DNA of 64,000 bases from Aliiroseovarius sp. S1123 (GTDB lineage: Bacteria; Pseudomonadota; Alphaproteobacteria; Rhodobacterales; Rhodobacteraceae). Shown here piece after piece: positions 19,963-29,705 of this stretch. Each line of letters starts with the position of its first letter. Within the stretch, counting starts at the first letter, position 1. Below the pieces are notes generated by a model. It was not told the origin of the DNA, did not search any database, and saw only the letters and a list, made by a program, of their open reading frames with translations. The stretch is from contig NZ_JALKBE010000007.1 of assembly GCF_023015885.1 (NCBI RefSeq), positions 117,794 to 181,793 on the forward strand, in the 5' to 3' direction. The position numbers and the translations under genes are program-made.

Positions 19963-19994
19963 CGCGCGCCCCGATCCCTTGGGGCGCGCGTTTT
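19963..19994 (+). terminator. Hairpin with T-run between sucD and sucA (possible attenuator)
   Basis: CGCGCGCCCC / GGGGCGCGCG forms a perfect 10-bp GC stem with an 8-nt loop and four T residues, 19 bp before the sucA start. It looks like an intrinsic terminator placed inside an otherwise continuous operon, so it may allow partial read-through and set the sucCD to sucAB ratio. Confidence 0.65.
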
Positions 19995-20013
19995 CAAATT
20001 CTCAGGTGACCCA

Positions 20014-22992
20014 ATGAACGACCAGAGCCCCAACGACATCTTCCATGCGTCCAGCTTCATGCAAGGGCACAATGCCGAGTATCTGGAGCAGCTTTACGCC
20101 CAGTATGTGAAGGATCCCAACGCAGTTGACGCCGCATGGCATGCGTTTTTCGCAGAGCTTGGGGACGACGCCCGTGACGTAACCGCCGAAGCCGCCGGCC
20201 CCAGCTGGGCGCGCGGCGATTGGCCCCCCACGCCGGACGGTGATCTGGTGCATGCGCTGGACGGTCAATGGCCCGAAGCCCCTGCCGAAGAAGGCAAGGC
20301 GGCTGCCAAGAAGATCGAAGCGAAAGCCGCTGAAAAGGGCGTGTCTCTGTCGGATGATCAGGTGAAACGCGCGGTGCTGGACTCGATCCGCGCCCTGATG
20401 TTGATCCGCGCCTATCGAATTCGTGGTCACCTTGTTGCGGATCTGGACCCGCTGGGCATGCAAGAACGCGTTCCCCATCCCGAGCTTGATCCCGCGTCCT
20501 ATGGCTTTACCGAAGCTGACATGGATCGCCCGATCTTTATCGACAATGTTCTGGGGCTGGAAGTTGCCTCGATCCGCCAGATCCTGGACATCGTGAAGCG
20601 CACCTATTGCGGCACCTTTGCGCTGCAATACATGCACATCTCGAACCCGGAAGAGGCCGGTTGGCTGAAAGAACGGATCGAAGGGTTCGACAAGGAAATC
20701 CGCTTTACGCAGGAAGGCCGTAAGGCGATCCTGAACAAGCTGGTCGAGGCCGAGGGCTTCGAGAAATTCCTGCACGTGAAATACATGGGTACCAAGCGTT
20801 TCGGCCTTGATGGCGGCGAAGCGCTGATCCCTGCGATGGAGCAGATCATCAAGCGTGGTGGTCAGCTGGGCCTGAAAGACATCGTGATCGGCATGCCCCA
20901 CCGTGGCCGCCTGTCGGTTCTGGCCAACGTGATGCAGAAGCCCTACCGCGCAATCTTCAACGAATTCCAAGGCGGTAGCTTCAAACCGGATGAAGTCGAT
21001 GGCTCGGGCGATGTGAAATACCACCTTGGCGCCTCGTCTGACCGCGAGTTCGACGACAACAAGGTCCACCTGTCGCTGACCGCGAACCCCTCGCACCTTG
21101 AGGCCGTAAACCCAGTCGTTCTGGGGAAGGTCCGTGCCAAGCAAGAGCAGATGAACGACGTGAACCGCGATCAGGTTCTGCCGATCCTTTTGCACGGTGA
21201 CGCGGCCTTTGCAGGTCAGGGCGTCGTGGCAGAAGGCTTCGGTCTGTCGGGTCTGGTCGGTCACAAGACTGGCGGCACGATGCATATCGTGGTGAACAAC
21301 CAAATCGGCTTTACCACTGCGCCGCATTTCAGCCGTTCGTCGCCTTATCCGACGGATATCGCCCTGATGGTGGAAGCGCCGATTTTCCACGTGAACGGCG
21401 ACGATCCCGAGGCCGTGGTCCACGCGGCCCGCGTTGCGACCGAGTTCCGTCAGAAGTTCCACAAAGATGTGGTTCTGGACATCTTCTGCTATCGCCGGTT
21501 TGGTCACAACGAAGGCGACGAGCCGATGTTCACCAACCCGATGATGTACAAGAACATCAAAAAGCATAAGACCACGCTGCAGCTGTATACCGAGCGTCTG
21601 GTCAAGGATGGCCTGATCCCGGAAGGCGAAATCGAAGACATGAAAGCGGCCTTCCAGGCCCACATGAATGAAGAGTTCGAAGCCGGTAAGGAATACAAGC
21701 CCAACAAGGCGGACTGGCTGGATGGACGCTGGTCGCATCTGGATCGGGAGAAAGAAGAATATCAGCGCGGCAAGACAGATATCTCGACTGAAACCTTCAC
21801 CGAGGTTGGTAAAGCGCTGTCGACCGCACCGGAAAACTTCCCGATGCACAAGACCGTTGGGCGTCTTTTGGACACCAAAGCGAAGATGTTTGAAACCGGC
21901 ACCGGTTTTGACTGGGCAACCGCAGAAGCACTGGCTTTCGGCTCGCTTCTAACCGAAGGTTTCCCGGTCCGTCTGGCCGGTCAGGACTGTACGCGTGGCA
22001 CGTTCTCGCAGCGTCACTCGGGACTGATCAACCAGGAAAACGAAGAGCGTTACTATCCGCTGAACAACATCCGCGAGGGTCAGGCCCATTACGAGGTCAT
22101 CGACTCGATGCTGTCGGAATACGCGGTGCTGGGTTTCGAGTATGGCTATTCGCTGGCCGAACCCAACGCGCTGGTGATGTGGGAAGCCCAGTTTGGCGAC
22201 TTCGCCAACGGCGCGCAGATCATGTTCGACCAGTTCATCTCGTCGGGTGAATCGAAATGGCTGCGTATGTCGGGTCTGACCGTCCTTCTGCCGCACGGCT
22301 TTGAAGGGCAGGGTCCGGAGCACAGCTCGGCCCGTCTGGAGCGTTTCCTGCAGATGTGTGGTGGCGACAACTGGATCGTGGCGAACTGCTCGACCCCGGC
22401 CAACTATTTCCACATCCTGCGCCGTCAGCTGCACCGCGGATACCGCAAGCCGCTGATCCTGATGACGCCGAAATCGCTTCTGCGCCACAAGCTCTGCGTG
22501 TCGGATGCCAAGGACTTCACCGAAGGTTCCAGCTTCCACCGCGTGTTGTGGGATGATGGCGACCGTGACAACGGAACCGGTCGTTCCGAGGCCAAGCTGG
22601 TCAAGGACGACAAGATCAAGCGCGTCGTCATGTGCTCGGGCAAGGTCTATTATGATCTGCTGGAAGAGCGCGACAAACGCGGCATCAACGACGTCTATAT
22701 CCTGCGTCTTGAGCAGTTCTATCCGTTCCCGGCCATGTCCTGCGTCAAGGAACTGGAGCGCTTCAAAGAGGCGGAGATCGTCTGGTGTCAGGAAGAACCG
22801 AAAAACCAAGGTTCGTGGACGTTCGTCGAACCGAATATCGAATGGGTGCTGACCCGCATCGGCGCGAAACATACGCGCCCGGTCTATGCCGGACGTCCGG
22901 CGGCGGCCTCGCCCGCAACGGGTCTGGCATCGACCCACAAAGCACAACAAGAAGCGCTGGTTGATGCCGCGCTGACCATTGAAGGGAAATAA
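20014..22992 (+). CDS. sucA: 2-oxoglutarate dehydrogenase E1 component
   Basis: 992 residues, the thiamine-diphosphate decarboxylase of the 2-oxoglutarate dehydrogenase complex. The N-terminal E2/E3-contact region HNAEYLEQLYAQYVKDPNAV is present, followed by VIGMPHRGRLSVL, the ThDP region NPSHLEAVNPVVLG and HGDAAFAGQGVV, CYRRFGHNEGDEP, and RHSGLINQENEERYYPL in the transketolase half. The extended length versus E. coli (933) is usual for this order. Three bases separate its stop from sucB. Confidence 0.98.
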   Translation: MNDQSPNDIFHASSFMQGHNAEYLEQLYAQYVKDPNAVDAAWHAFFAELGDDARDVTAEAAGPSWARGDWPPTPDGDLVHALDGQWPEAPAEEGKAAAKKIEAKAAEKGVSLSDDQVKRAVLDSIRALMLIRAYRIRGHLVADLDPLGMQERVPHPELDPASYGFTEADMDRPIFIDNVLGLEVASIRQILDIVKRTYCGTFALQYMHISNPEEAGWLKERIEGFDKEIRFTQEGRKAILNKLVEAEGFEKFLHVKYMGTKRFGLDGGEALIPAMEQIIKRGGQLGLKDIVIGMPHRGRLSVLANVMQKPYRAIFNEFQGGSFKPDEVDGSGDVKYHLGASSDREFDDNKVHLSLTANPSHLEAVNPVVLGKVRAKQEQMNDVNRDQVLPILLHGDAAFAGQGVVAEGFGLSGLVGHKTGGTMHIVVNNQIGFTTAPHFSRSSPYPTDIALMVEAPIFHVNGDDPEAVVHAARVATEFRQKFHKDVVLDIFCYRRFGHNEGDEPMFTNPMMYKNIKKHKTTLQLYTERLVKDGLIPEGEIEDMKAAFQAHMNEEFEAGKEYKPNKADWLDGRWSHLDREKEEYQRGKTDISTETFTEVGKALSTAPENFPMHKTVGRLLDTKAKMFETGTGFDWATAEALAFGSLLTEGFPVRLAGQDCTRGTFSQRHSGLINQENEERYYPLNNIREGQAHYEVIDSMLSEYAVLGFEYGYSLAEPNALVMWEAQFGDFANGAQIMFDQFISSGESKWLRMSGLTVLLPHGFEGQGPEHSSARLERFLQMCGGDNWIVANCSTPANYFHILRRQLHRGYRKPLILMTPKSLLRHKLCVSDAKDFTEGSSFHRVLWDDGDRDNGTGRSEAKLVKDDKIKRVVMCSGKVYYDLLEERDKRGINDVYILRLEQFYPFPAMSCVKELERFKEAEIVWCQEEPKNQGSWTFVEPNIEWVLTRIGAKHTRPVYAGRPAAASPATGLASTHKAQQEALVDAALTIEGK

Positions 22993-22995
22993 ACC

Positions 22996-24486
22996 ATGAG
23001 CATTGAAGTACGTGTCCCCACGCTGGGCGAAAGCGTGACCGAAGCTACGGTCGCAACATGGTTCAAGAAACCCGGCGACGCCGTTGCCGTAGACGAGATG
23101 CTGTGCGAGCTGGAAACCGACAAGGTAACCGTCGAAGTGCCGTCGCCTGTCGCTGGTACGCTGGGCGAGATCGTCGCCGCCGAAGGTGAAACCGTTGGCG
23201 TTGACGCGCTGCTGGCCATGATCGGTGAAGGCGCGGGGGCGGCTTCTGCACCCGCCGCTGCCGAGGCCGCCCCGGCTGCAGCGCCTGCTGGCGACGCAGG
23301 TCAAGCTGTGGACGTCATGGTCCCCGCGCTGGGCGAAAGCGTCTCGGAAGCTACCGTTTCGACCTGGTTCAAGCAGGTTGGCGACGCCGTTCAGCAAGAC
23401 GAGATGCTGTGCGAGCTGGAAACCGACAAGGTATCGGTTGAAGTCCCGGCCCCTGCCGCTGGCGTTCTGGCCGAGATCCTGGCCCCCGAAGGCACCACCG
23501 TTGATGCAGCCGCCAAACTGGCTGTTCTGTCGGCTGGCGGTGCGGTCGCCGCCGCTCCGGCTGCTGCTCCTGCCGCGGCTGCTGCACCTGCGGCGGCTGG
23601 CAAGGACGTGGAAGACGCGCCCTCGGCCAAGAAAGCCATGGCTGAAGCTGGCCTGAACCCTGCTGACGTGCAGGGCACTGGTCGCGATGGCCGTGTGATG
23701 AAGCATGACGTTGCAGCCGCTCTGGCCGCGCCGAAAGCTGCGGCACCCGCTCCGGTCCCGGCCGCACCGCGCGCCGCTGGCGATGCATCGCGTGAAGAGC
23801 GCGTGAAGATGACGCGCCTGCGTCAGACCATCGCGCGCCGTCTGAAAGACAGCCAGAACACCGCCGCCATGCTGACCACCTATAACGAGGTGGACATGAC
23901 GGAAACGATGGCCTTGCGCAAAGAGTACAAAGACCTGTTCGAGAAGAAACACGGCGTCCGTCTGGGCTTCATGTCCTTCTTCACCAAGGCCTGCTGCCAC
24001 GCGCTGAAAGAAGTGCCGGAAGTGAACGCCGAGATCGACGGCACCGACATCGTTTACAAGAACTACGTGAACATGGGCATCGCCGCCGGCACGCCCACCG
24101 GTCTTGTGGTTCCGGTCATCAACGATGCCGACGCCATGTCCTTCGCTGAGATCGAGAAAGCCATCGCCGAGAAAGGCCGCCGCGCCCGTGACGGCAAGCT
24201 GTCGATGGAAGAGATGCAGGGCGGCACCTTCACCATCTCGAACGGTGGTGTCTATGGTTCGCTGATGTCCTCGCCGATCCTGAACCCGCCGCAGTCGGGT
24301 ATCCTTGGCATGCACAAGATCCAGGACCGCCCGATGGCGATCAATGGTCAGGTGGTGATCCGCCCGATGATGTATCTGGCGCTGAGCTATGACCACCGCA
24401 TCGTAGACGGCAAAGGCGCTGTGACCTTCCTGGTACGCGTGAAAGAAGCCCTGGAAGATCCGCGCCGTCTGCTGATGGACCTGTAA
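22996..24486 (+). CDS. sucB: 2-oxoglutarate dehydrogenase E2, dihydrolipoyl succinyltransferase with two lipoyl domains
   Basis: 496 residues. Two lipoyl domains are visible: the first with ELETDKV (lipoyl Lys about 43) and the second with ELETDKV (Lys about 145). Each is followed by an Ala/Pro-rich linker, then the peripheral-subunit-binding domain ([19 protein letters not shown]) and the catalytic domain ending with the active-site [10 protein letters not shown] (His about 466). E. coli SucB has one lipoyl domain and about 405 residues; the extra domain explains the length. It forms the core of the complex with SucA and Lpd. Confidence 0.97.
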   Translation: MSIEVRVPTLGESVTEATVATWFKKPGDAVAVDEMLCELETDKVTVEVPSPVAGTLGEIVAAEGETVGVDALLAMIGEGAGAASAPAAAEAAPAAAPAGDAGQAVDVMVPALGESVSEATVSTWFKQVGDAVQQDEMLCELETDKVSVEVPAPAAGVLAEILAPEGTTVDAAAKLAVLSAGGAVAAAPAAAPAAAAAPAAAGKDVEDAPSAKKAMAEAGLNPADVQGTGRDGRVMKHDVAAALAAPKAAAPAPVPAAPRAAGDASREERVKMTRLRQTIARRLKDSQNTAAMLTTYNEVDMTETMALRKEYKDLFEKKHGVRLGFMSFFTKACCHALKEVPEVNAEIDGTDIVYKNYVNMGIAAGTPTGLVVPVINDADAMSFAEIEKAIAEKGRRARDGKLSMEEMQGGTFTISNGGVYGSLMSSPILNPPQSGILGMHKIQDRPMAINGQVVIRPMMYLALSYDHRIVDGKGAVTFLVRVKEALEDPRRLLMDL

Positions 24487-24493
24487 AGAACCT

Positions 24494-24524
24494 TGGCGCG
24501 CTCGGCACTGGATCGAGCGCGCCA
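24494..24524 (+). terminator. Hairpin downstream of sucB
   Basis: TGGCGCGCTCG / CGAGCGCGCCA makes an 11-bp perfect stem with a 9-nt loop, 8 bp after the sucB stop. No T-run follows, so it may protect the mRNA 3' end or reduce read-through into the next gene instead of being a full terminator. Confidence 0.55.
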
Positions 24525-24613
24525 GCTTCCAGTTTCTGGCGCAAGACTCAGGTCAAAGACCCGCATGCTATCGCATGCTAACGTCGCCACACACACAGAG
24601 GGAGTTTTTCATC

Positions 24614-24883
24614 ATGGCAACCCATGTACTCTGGCAGGCAGATGTGGCGGATTTCGACGCTTGGTACACTGTCTTCAAACAGGATCGGTTCAACCGCAAA
24701 GCCGTTGGGATCAAGGCGCTGCATGTCTGGCGTGACCCCGATCAGGACAACCACGCGGTGGCGCTTTTTCAGGTTCTGGACCTCGACCGGGCACGCGCCT
24801 TCTTCGAGTCCGAAGAACTGGCCATGCATATGGAGCGTGACGGCGTCATCAATGTGAGTGTGAAGCTGCTGACGCCGGTCTAA
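24614..24883 (+). CDS. Small conserved hypothetical protein between sucB and lpdA
   Basis: 89 residues, MATHVLWQADVADFDAWYTV onward, ending INVSVKLLTPV. No signal or membrane segment. Length and the pattern (short beta strand, then FDAWYTVFKQD, then FQVLDLDRARAFFES) suggest a dimeric alpha/beta-barrel (ABM/ferredoxin-like) fold, but the family is not certain. The ATG at 24614 follows a GGGAG site 8-12 bp upstream. It sits between sucB and lpdA, on the same strand, so it may be co-expressed with the dehydrogenase complex. Confidence 0.7.
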   Translation: MATHVLWQADVADFDAWYTVFKQDRFNRKAVGIKALHVWRDPDQDNHAVALFQVLDLDRARAFFESEELAMHMERDGVINVSVKLLTPV

Positions 24884-24983
24884 GGGACCGAGCCGCAGCG
24901 GCTTTCAGCTTCAATTCGAATACGCAAGTTGCGCAGATACGGCAGTCGGCCAGCGCATGGCGAAGAGAGAAGGATAAAGAGAT

Positions 24984-26369
24984 ATGGCAGACTATGACGT
25001 AATCGTAATCGGCGGAGGCCCGGGCGGCTATGTATGCGCCATCCGTTGTGCTCAGCTGGGCCTGAAGACCGCATGCGTCGAAGGTCGCGAGACGTTGGGT
25101 GGCACCTGCCTGAATGTGGGCTGTATCCCCTCGAAAGCACTGCTGCACGCGTCGCACAGCCTGCACGAAGCCGAGCACAACTTCGCCAAGATGGGCCTGA
25201 AGGGCAAAAGCCCGTCGGTCGATTGGAAAGAGATGCTGGCCTACAAGGACGACGTCATTGGTCAGAACACCAAGGGCATCGAGTTCCTGTTCAAGAAGAA
25301 CAAGGTGGACTGGCTGAAGGGCTGGGGGTCGATCCCCGCGGCCGGCCAGGTCAAGGTTGGTGACGAAGTGCACAACGCCAAGCACATTGTGATTGCGTCC
25401 GGTTCCGAGCCGTCGAGCCTGCCGGGTGTCGAAGTGGACGAGAAAGTCGTCGTGACCTCGACCGGTGCGCTTGAGCTGCCGAAGATCCCGAGGAAGATGG
25501 TTGTCATTGGCGCGGGCGTGATCGGTCTGGAAATGGGCTCGGTCTATGCACGTCTGGGATCGGAAGTGACTGTGGTCGAGTTCCTTGACGACATTACGCC
25601 GGGTATGGATCAGGACATTCAAAAGACCTTCCAGCGCACGCTGAAAAAGCAGGGCCTGAACTTCATCATGGGCGCTGCCGTTCAGAACGTGGACGCCAAG
25701 AAGACCAAGGCGACCGTGAACTACAAGCTGCGCAAGGATGACAGCGAGCATGCGATCGACGCTGATGTGGTGCTGGTTGCAACCGGCCGCCGTCCCTTCG
25801 TGGATGGTTTGGGTCTGGAGGCTGCTGGCGTGAAGATGACCGAGCGCGGTCAGATCGCCACCGACCACTGGAAAACCTCGGTTCCCGGCATCTGGGCGAT
25901 TGGCGACGTAACCGAAGGTCCGATGCTGGCCCACAAAGCCGAAGACGAAGGCATGGCGGCTGCGGAAAGCATTGCCGGTCAGGCGGGCCACGTGAACTAT
26001 GACGTGATCCCCGGCGTGATCTACACCTCGCCCGAGGTTGCTTCGGTTGGTAAGACCGAGCAAGAGCTGAAAGCGGCTGGCGTTGACTATAAAGTCGGCA
26101 AGTTCAGCTTCATGGGCAATGGCCGTGCAAAAGCCGTGTTCATGGGCGACGGGTTCGTGAAGATCCTGGCCGATAAAGCCACCGACCGTGTGCTGGGCGT
26201 CCACATCATGGGCCCCGCGGCTGGCGAGCTGATCCACGAAGCCTGCGTGCTGATGGAATACGGCGGATCTGCCGAAGATCTGGCCCGCACCTGCCACGCC
26301 CACCCAACGTTCTCGGAAGCGGTGCGTGAAGCGGCCTTGGCCTGCGGAGACGGCGCGATCCACGCGTAA
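24984..26369 (+). CDS. lpdA: Dihydrolipoyl dehydrogenase (E3)
   Basis: 461 residues. Features are the FAD fold [20 protein letters not shown], the redox disulfide in [16 protein letters not shown], the NAD fold [20 protein letters not shown], and the C-terminal active-site His-Glu in [13 protein letters not shown]. It reoxidises lipoyl groups of the 2-oxoglutarate dehydrogenase complex. The ribosome site AAGGATAAAGAG precedes the start. It lies 100 bp after the 89-residue gene and ends the suc block with a terminator. Confidence 0.98.
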   Translation: MADYDVIVIGGGPGGYVCAIRCAQLGLKTACVEGRETLGGTCLNVGCIPSKALLHASHSLHEAEHNFAKMGLKGKSPSVDWKEMLAYKDDVIGQNTKGIEFLFKKNKVDWLKGWGSIPAAGQVKVGDEVHNAKHIVIASGSEPSSLPGVEVDEKVVVTSTGALELPKIPRKMVVIGAGVIGLEMGSVYARLGSEVTVVEFLDDITPGMDQDIQKTFQRTLKKQGLNFIMGAAVQNVDAKKTKATVNYKLRKDDSEHAIDADVVLVATGRRPFVDGLGLEAAGVKMTERGQIATDHWKTSVPGIWAIGDVTEGPMLAHKAEDEGMAAAESIAGQAGHVNYDVIPGVIYTSPEVASVGKTEQELKAAGVDYKVGKFSFMGNGRAKAVFMGDGFVKILADKATDRVLGVHIMGPAAGELIHEACVLMEYGGSAEDLARTCHAHPTFSEAVREAALACGDGAIHA

Positions 26370-26391
26370 TGGTCGCCGCCCTATAACGACT

Positions 26392-26427
26392 AAAGAAAGC
26401 GCTCTTTTCGGGGCGCTTTTTTTCTTT
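26392..26427 (+). terminator. Intrinsic terminator after lpdA
   Basis: AAAGCGC / GCGCTTT stem (extendable by the flanking A-rich and T-rich arms) followed by a run of T residues, 23 bp after the lpdA stop. Confidence 0.85.
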
Positions 26428-26512
26428 CCGACAGAAACAATCGGAAAAGTGATCCTGAAGTTTGTGCAGTGCGTACCTATATTGGGAAACGCAATCATCA
26501 CAGGAAAATCAC

Positions 26513-27688
26513 ATGAAAAAAGTCTTAGGTCTTGATCCAACCCTTGCAGCGGGCATTACGCTCGCCATCGCTGCCATGGCTGGGCTTGTCTTCGAAAACA
26601 CGCCAGCGCTTCGGCCGTATTACGACTCGATGCTGACAACCAAAGCCACATGGGCAATCGGAGAGCTTGCAGTCTCAAAACCACTGATCCTTTGGATCAA
26701 TGACGGGCTTATGGCGGTGTTCTTCCTGCTTGTTGCGCTCGAGATCAAGCGAGAGATCAAAGAAGGAAGCCTGTCGAGCTGGCAACAGGCATCGCTGCCC
26801 GTTTACGGCGCCATTGGCGGCATCACGGTGCCCGCGTTGATTTTCCTGGGGGTCGTGGGGATTGATAGCATCGAGGCGAAAGGTTGGGCCATCCCTGCAG
26901 CCACGGACATCGCCTTTGCGCTGGGTGTTCTTAGCCTGTTCGGGGATCGCGTTCCCGCCCATCTGAAGACCTTTCTTCTGACCTTGGCCGTGGTCGATGA
27001 CCTTGCGGCGATCGTGATCATCGCGCTGTTCTACACGACGAACCTGTCGCTTTTTGCGCTGTCCATCGCAGCGCTCTGTCTAAGCGCTTTGGCCATCATG
27101 AATCTGCGCGGCGTGTTCAACCTGACGGCTTACCTTCTGGTGGGGTTCGTTTTGTGGTTGGCCGTTCTGAAATCAGGCGTACATGCGACGTTGGCGGGCG
27201 TGGCATTGGGCTTTGCAATTCCGTTGGCGCCGAACGCAAAAGGCAAGTCCCTTGCGAAAGGGCTGGAGCATGATCTGCATCCCATTGTGAGCTTCGCGAT
27301 CCTGCCGTTGTTTGCGTTCGGTAATGCAGGTGTGCCGCTGGCCGGGCTGACGCTGGACACGCTGATGGCGCCGTTGACGCTGGCGGTCGCGCTGGGGCTG
27401 TTTTTTGGCAATCAGATCGGCATCGTGGGCATGGTCTTTTTGGCCGAGCGCACGGGCCTCTCAAAACGCGCGGACGGGGTGACGTGGCCGATGGTGTATG
27501 GGCTGGCCTGCCTTGCGGGGATCGGCTTTACCATGTCGCTCTTTATTGGCGGGCTCGCCTTCGACTCGCTTGAACAGCAAAATATGGTGCGTCTGGGCGT
27601 GCTCTGCGGTTCGTTGATGTCGGCGCTCTATGGCGCGTTTGTGTTGTTCAGCGCGACGACTAGTTCTGCTACCCGACAAGCATCTTAA
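26513..27688 (+). CDS. nhaA: Na+/H+ antiporter NhaA
   Basis: 391 residues with about twelve membrane helices. Hallmarks are WINDGLMAVFFLLVALEIKR, PAATDIAFALGVLSLFG and the ion-binding pair of Asp in LAVVDDLAAIVIIALFY (equivalent to E. coli D163/D164), plus GIGFTMSLFIGGLAF. It exports Na+ (or Li+) in exchange for protons. ATG 26513 with CAGGA upstream is chosen over an in-frame ATG at 26462. Its 3' end overlaps the convergent GntR gene by 20 bp, so neither has a private terminator. Confidence 0.96.
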   Translation: MKKVLGLDPTLAAGITLAIAAMAGLVFENTPALRPYYDSMLTTKATWAIGELAVSKPLILWINDGLMAVFFLLVALEIKREIKEGSLSSWQQASLPVYGAIGGITVPALIFLGVVGIDSIEAKGWAIPAATDIAFALGVLSLFGDRVPAHLKTFLLTLAVVDDLAAIVIIALFYTTNLSLFALSIAALCLSALAIMNLRGVFNLTAYLLVGFVLWLAVLKSGVHATLAGVALGFAIPLAPNAKGKSLAKGLEHDLHPIVSFAILPLFAFGNAGVPLAGLTLDTLMAPLTLAVALGLFFGNQIGIVGMVFLAERTGLSKRADGVTWPMVYGLACLAGIGFTMSLFIGGLAFDSLEQQNMVRLGVLCGSLMSALYGAFVLFSATTSSATRQAS

Positions 27689-28319
27689 GGCCCTGTGTCA
27701 CATCCGTGCGGACGGCCAGCCGCAAGGCCGGTTCGTCCCCGGCAGCAAGGGCGGATAGGATCATGCGGTGGTGGCGTTGTAGGTCGGTGCGCTGTCCGCT
27801 GGCATAGAGCGCGCGCATGGTCGGGCCCAGCTGCAGCCAGACGGTCTCGGCCATCGCAAGGATCGCGGGGGCCTGCGCGCGCAGATAGATGGTGCGGTGG
27901 AATTCCAGATTGGTGCGCAGATAGCCGATGGCGTCCTGATTGGCGACGCATTCCGACACGCGGGCGTTGATGGCGCGCAGGCGGTCGATCAGGGTCATGT
28001 GAGCGCGGGGCAGGGCGCGTGCGGCCAGCTCTGGCTCCAGAAGGGCACGCAGGGCCGTCAGCTCTTCAATCCGCTCAGCGGACAGATCTGGCGCCGTCAC
28101 GCGACCCGAGCTGGACAGTGTCAGCGCGCCTTCCGCTGCAAGCCTGCGCACGGCTTCGCGCGCGGGGGTCATCGACACATCGTATTCCGCGCCGATCCCG
28201 CGAATGGTAAGGCTTTCGCCCGGGTCCAGCTCGCCGTGCATGATGCGGGTGCGCAGGTGGCGATAGACCCGCTCATGCGCGCTGGTGTTGTCCGATGTTG
28301 GGCGAATTTGGCTTTGCAT
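27669..28319 (-). CDS. GntR family transcriptional regulator, FCD (FadR-type) subfamily
   Basis: 216 residues. The N-terminal winged helix has RVYRHLRTRIMHGELDPGESL and GAEYDVSMTPAREAVRRLAAEGAL (recognition helix). The all-helical FCD domain includes ALRALLEPELAARA, then EFHRTIYLRAQAPAI and HHRMILSALAAGD (metal-binding His/Asp pattern). I chose ATG 28319; a start at 28355 would bury the palindrome 28328-28339 inside the gene. That palindrome, at -9 to -20 from the ATG, suggests autoregulation, and the same word upstream of sdhC and sucC makes this the candidate regulator of both operons. The effector is probably a carboxylate. Confidence 0.9.
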   Translation of the reverse strand: MQSQIRPTSDNTSAHERVYRHLRTRIMHGELDPGESLTIRGIGAEYDVSMTPAREAVRRLAAEGALTLSSSGRVTAPDLSAERIEELTALRALLEPELAARALPRAHMTLIDRLRAINARVSECVANQDAIGYLRTNLEFHRTIYLRAQAPAILAMAETVWLQLGPTMRALYASGQRTDLQRHHRMILSALAAGDEPALRLAVRTDVTQGLKMLVG

Positions 28320-28327
28320 GCGGGGAA

Positions 28328-28339
28328 TTGTGATCACAA
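28328..28339 (-). promoter_or_regulatory. Single TTGTGATCACAA palindrome before the GntR gene
   Basis: A perfect 12-bp palindrome lies 9 bp before the regulator's start codon, in the 32-bp gap after the metallopeptidase gene. It overlaps the ribosome-binding region, so occupancy would block translation or transcription of the regulator. Confidence 0.65.
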
Positions 28340-28351
28340 AATCAGAAGGCG

Positions 28352-29083
28352 TCAATCGCGAAAGCGATATCTATGCAATTCCGCCCCGTATTCCCTTAAC
28401 CATTTTCTTGGGGCTTTGTAGTTTGGACAGACCGCCTCGACCTGAGCCCAGAAAGCGCGTGAATGGTCCATGTGCACCAGATGCGCGACTTCGTGGGCGG
28501 CCACGTAGTCCAGAACCTCGGGTGGGGCCATGATCAGCCGCCAAGAGTAACTGAGATTGCCGCGCGAGCTGCACGAGCCCCAGCGCGACCGCGTATCGCG
28601 TAAGGTGATGCGCCCATAGGCGCGCCCGACCTGTGCGGCATAGGTGTCGCTGGCGGCCACAAGCGCCGCGCGGGCTGCTTCCTTCAGGAACATCTCGGCC
28701 CGGATCGCATCGCGGTCGGGGGATTGCGGGGGCAGCAACATGCAATCGCCCGCAACTTCGACCACGCGCGCCTGACCGCGCACCAGCGTCACGCTCTGCC
28801 CGCGAAAGGGAAGGGTAGAGCCAATGGCCGGTACCGCGTTGGGCGCCGTCTGGGCCAAATGGCCCCGGATCCAGTCCAGACGCTCGGTCGCGAAGGTGAT
28901 GGCTTCGTCGGTATTGGCCCCATGCGGCGCGGTCAGCGTTACGCGCCCATCCAGCCGGGACACCCGCAGTGACAGCCTTCGCGCCCGCTTTGAGGCCCGC
29001 AATTCGATCACAACCGGATCGGCCGACCCAAGCGTCAGGGTGGTGTTCTCGGTCAGCCGATTGCGTGAATTTCGAAACAACAT
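28352..29083 (-). CDS. YgjP/WLM-type (M48-like, SprT family) zinc metallopeptidase
   Basis: 243 residues. The zinc-binding site AAHEVAHLVHMDHSRAFW (HExxH about residue 189, plus downstream H) and the preceding RDTRSRWGSCSSRGNLSYSW are the signature of the YgjP/DUF45 metallopeptidases. There is no signal peptide, so it is cytoplasmic. The start at 29083 follows AGGGGC; longer frames reach into the upstream gene's promoter. It is 32 bp upstream of the GntR gene on the same strand. The substrate is unknown; the family is often placed near restriction-like or housekeeping genes. Confidence 0.88.
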   Translation of the reverse strand: MLFRNSRNRLTENTTLTLGSADPVVIELRASKRARRLSLRVSRLDGRVTLTAPHGANTDEAITFATERLDWIRGHLAQTAPNAVPAIGSTLPFRGQSVTLVRGQARVVEVAGDCMLLPPQSPDRDAIRAEMFLKEAARAALVAASDTYAAQVGRAYGRITLRDTRSRWGSCSSRGNLSYSWRLIMAPPEVLDYVAAHEVAHLVHMDHSRAFWAQVEAVCPNYKAPRKWLREYGAELHRYRFRD

Positions 29084-29209
29084 GCCCCTCAATGTGGCTT
29101 GAATCAGTCCAACGTCAACCCTTTGCGGCAAAAGGCTTTGACACCTATGCTGCATTGTGGCAGTTGCCTGAAATCTCAGACGAGTCAGTATGAACGGAAA
29201 GGGTTTCAA

Positions 29210-29530
29210 ATGCCCAAAGCTGAATGGGGCGTCAAACGTGTATGCCCGACGACCGGAAAACGCTTTTACGACCTGAACGCCGATCCGGTGGTCAGCCCCT
29301 ATACGGGTGACGTCGTTAATCTGGACACCGGTAAAGGGTCGCGCACGATGGTTGCCGACAAAGAAGACAAAGCAGTCATGAAGGACGATCTGGTCGATGA
29401 CGCAGATGCGGTTCTGGATGATGACGATGCAGCGGATGTTGATCTGGGCGATGATGTTCTGGACGACGACGATGATGAAGATGTGTCGCTGGACGAAATC
29501 GCGGACATGCCAGCGGACGACGACGAATAA
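29210..29530 (+). CDS. TIGR02300 family (FYDLN acidic) protein
   Basis: 106 residues. The N-terminus MPKAEWGVKRVCPTTGKRFY with FYDLNADPVVSPYTGD is the TIGR02300 signature, found almost only in alphaproteobacteria. The C-terminal half is extremely acidic, with Asp-rich runs and a DDDE end. The region around the Cys resembles a zinc ribbon remnant. The function is not known. It is followed by a strong terminator and then by tRNA-Ala. Confidence 0.9.
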   Translation: MPKAEWGVKRVCPTTGKRFYDLNADPVVSPYTGDVVNLDTGKGSRTMVADKEDKAVMKDDLVDDADAVLDDDDAADVDLGDDVLDDDDDEDVSLDEIADMPADDDE

Positions 29531-29546
29531 GCGTCAAAGAATTTTT

Positions 29547-29590
29547 GCAAAGGCGCATTTTTTGGGTTGAACCCCTCCGCGCCTTTGCAT
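29547..29590 (+). terminator. Intrinsic terminator between TIGR02300 and tRNA-Ala
   Basis: GCAAAGGCGC / GCGCCTTTGC forms a 10-bp stem enclosing a smaller GGGTT / AACCC hairpin. Confidence 0.75.
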
Positions 29591-29628
29591 AAATACCGCG
29601 CACAGGCAGCGACTTGGCTGTCATGGAT

Positions 29629-29705
<77 letters not shown>

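Noticed and set aside
20002..26540. Very long open frames on the strand opposite sucA, sucB and lpdA (over 500 codons each)
   Set aside because: They mirror high-GC codon bias in the sense genes, have no ribosome sites and no recognisable domains, and the sense genes are certain.
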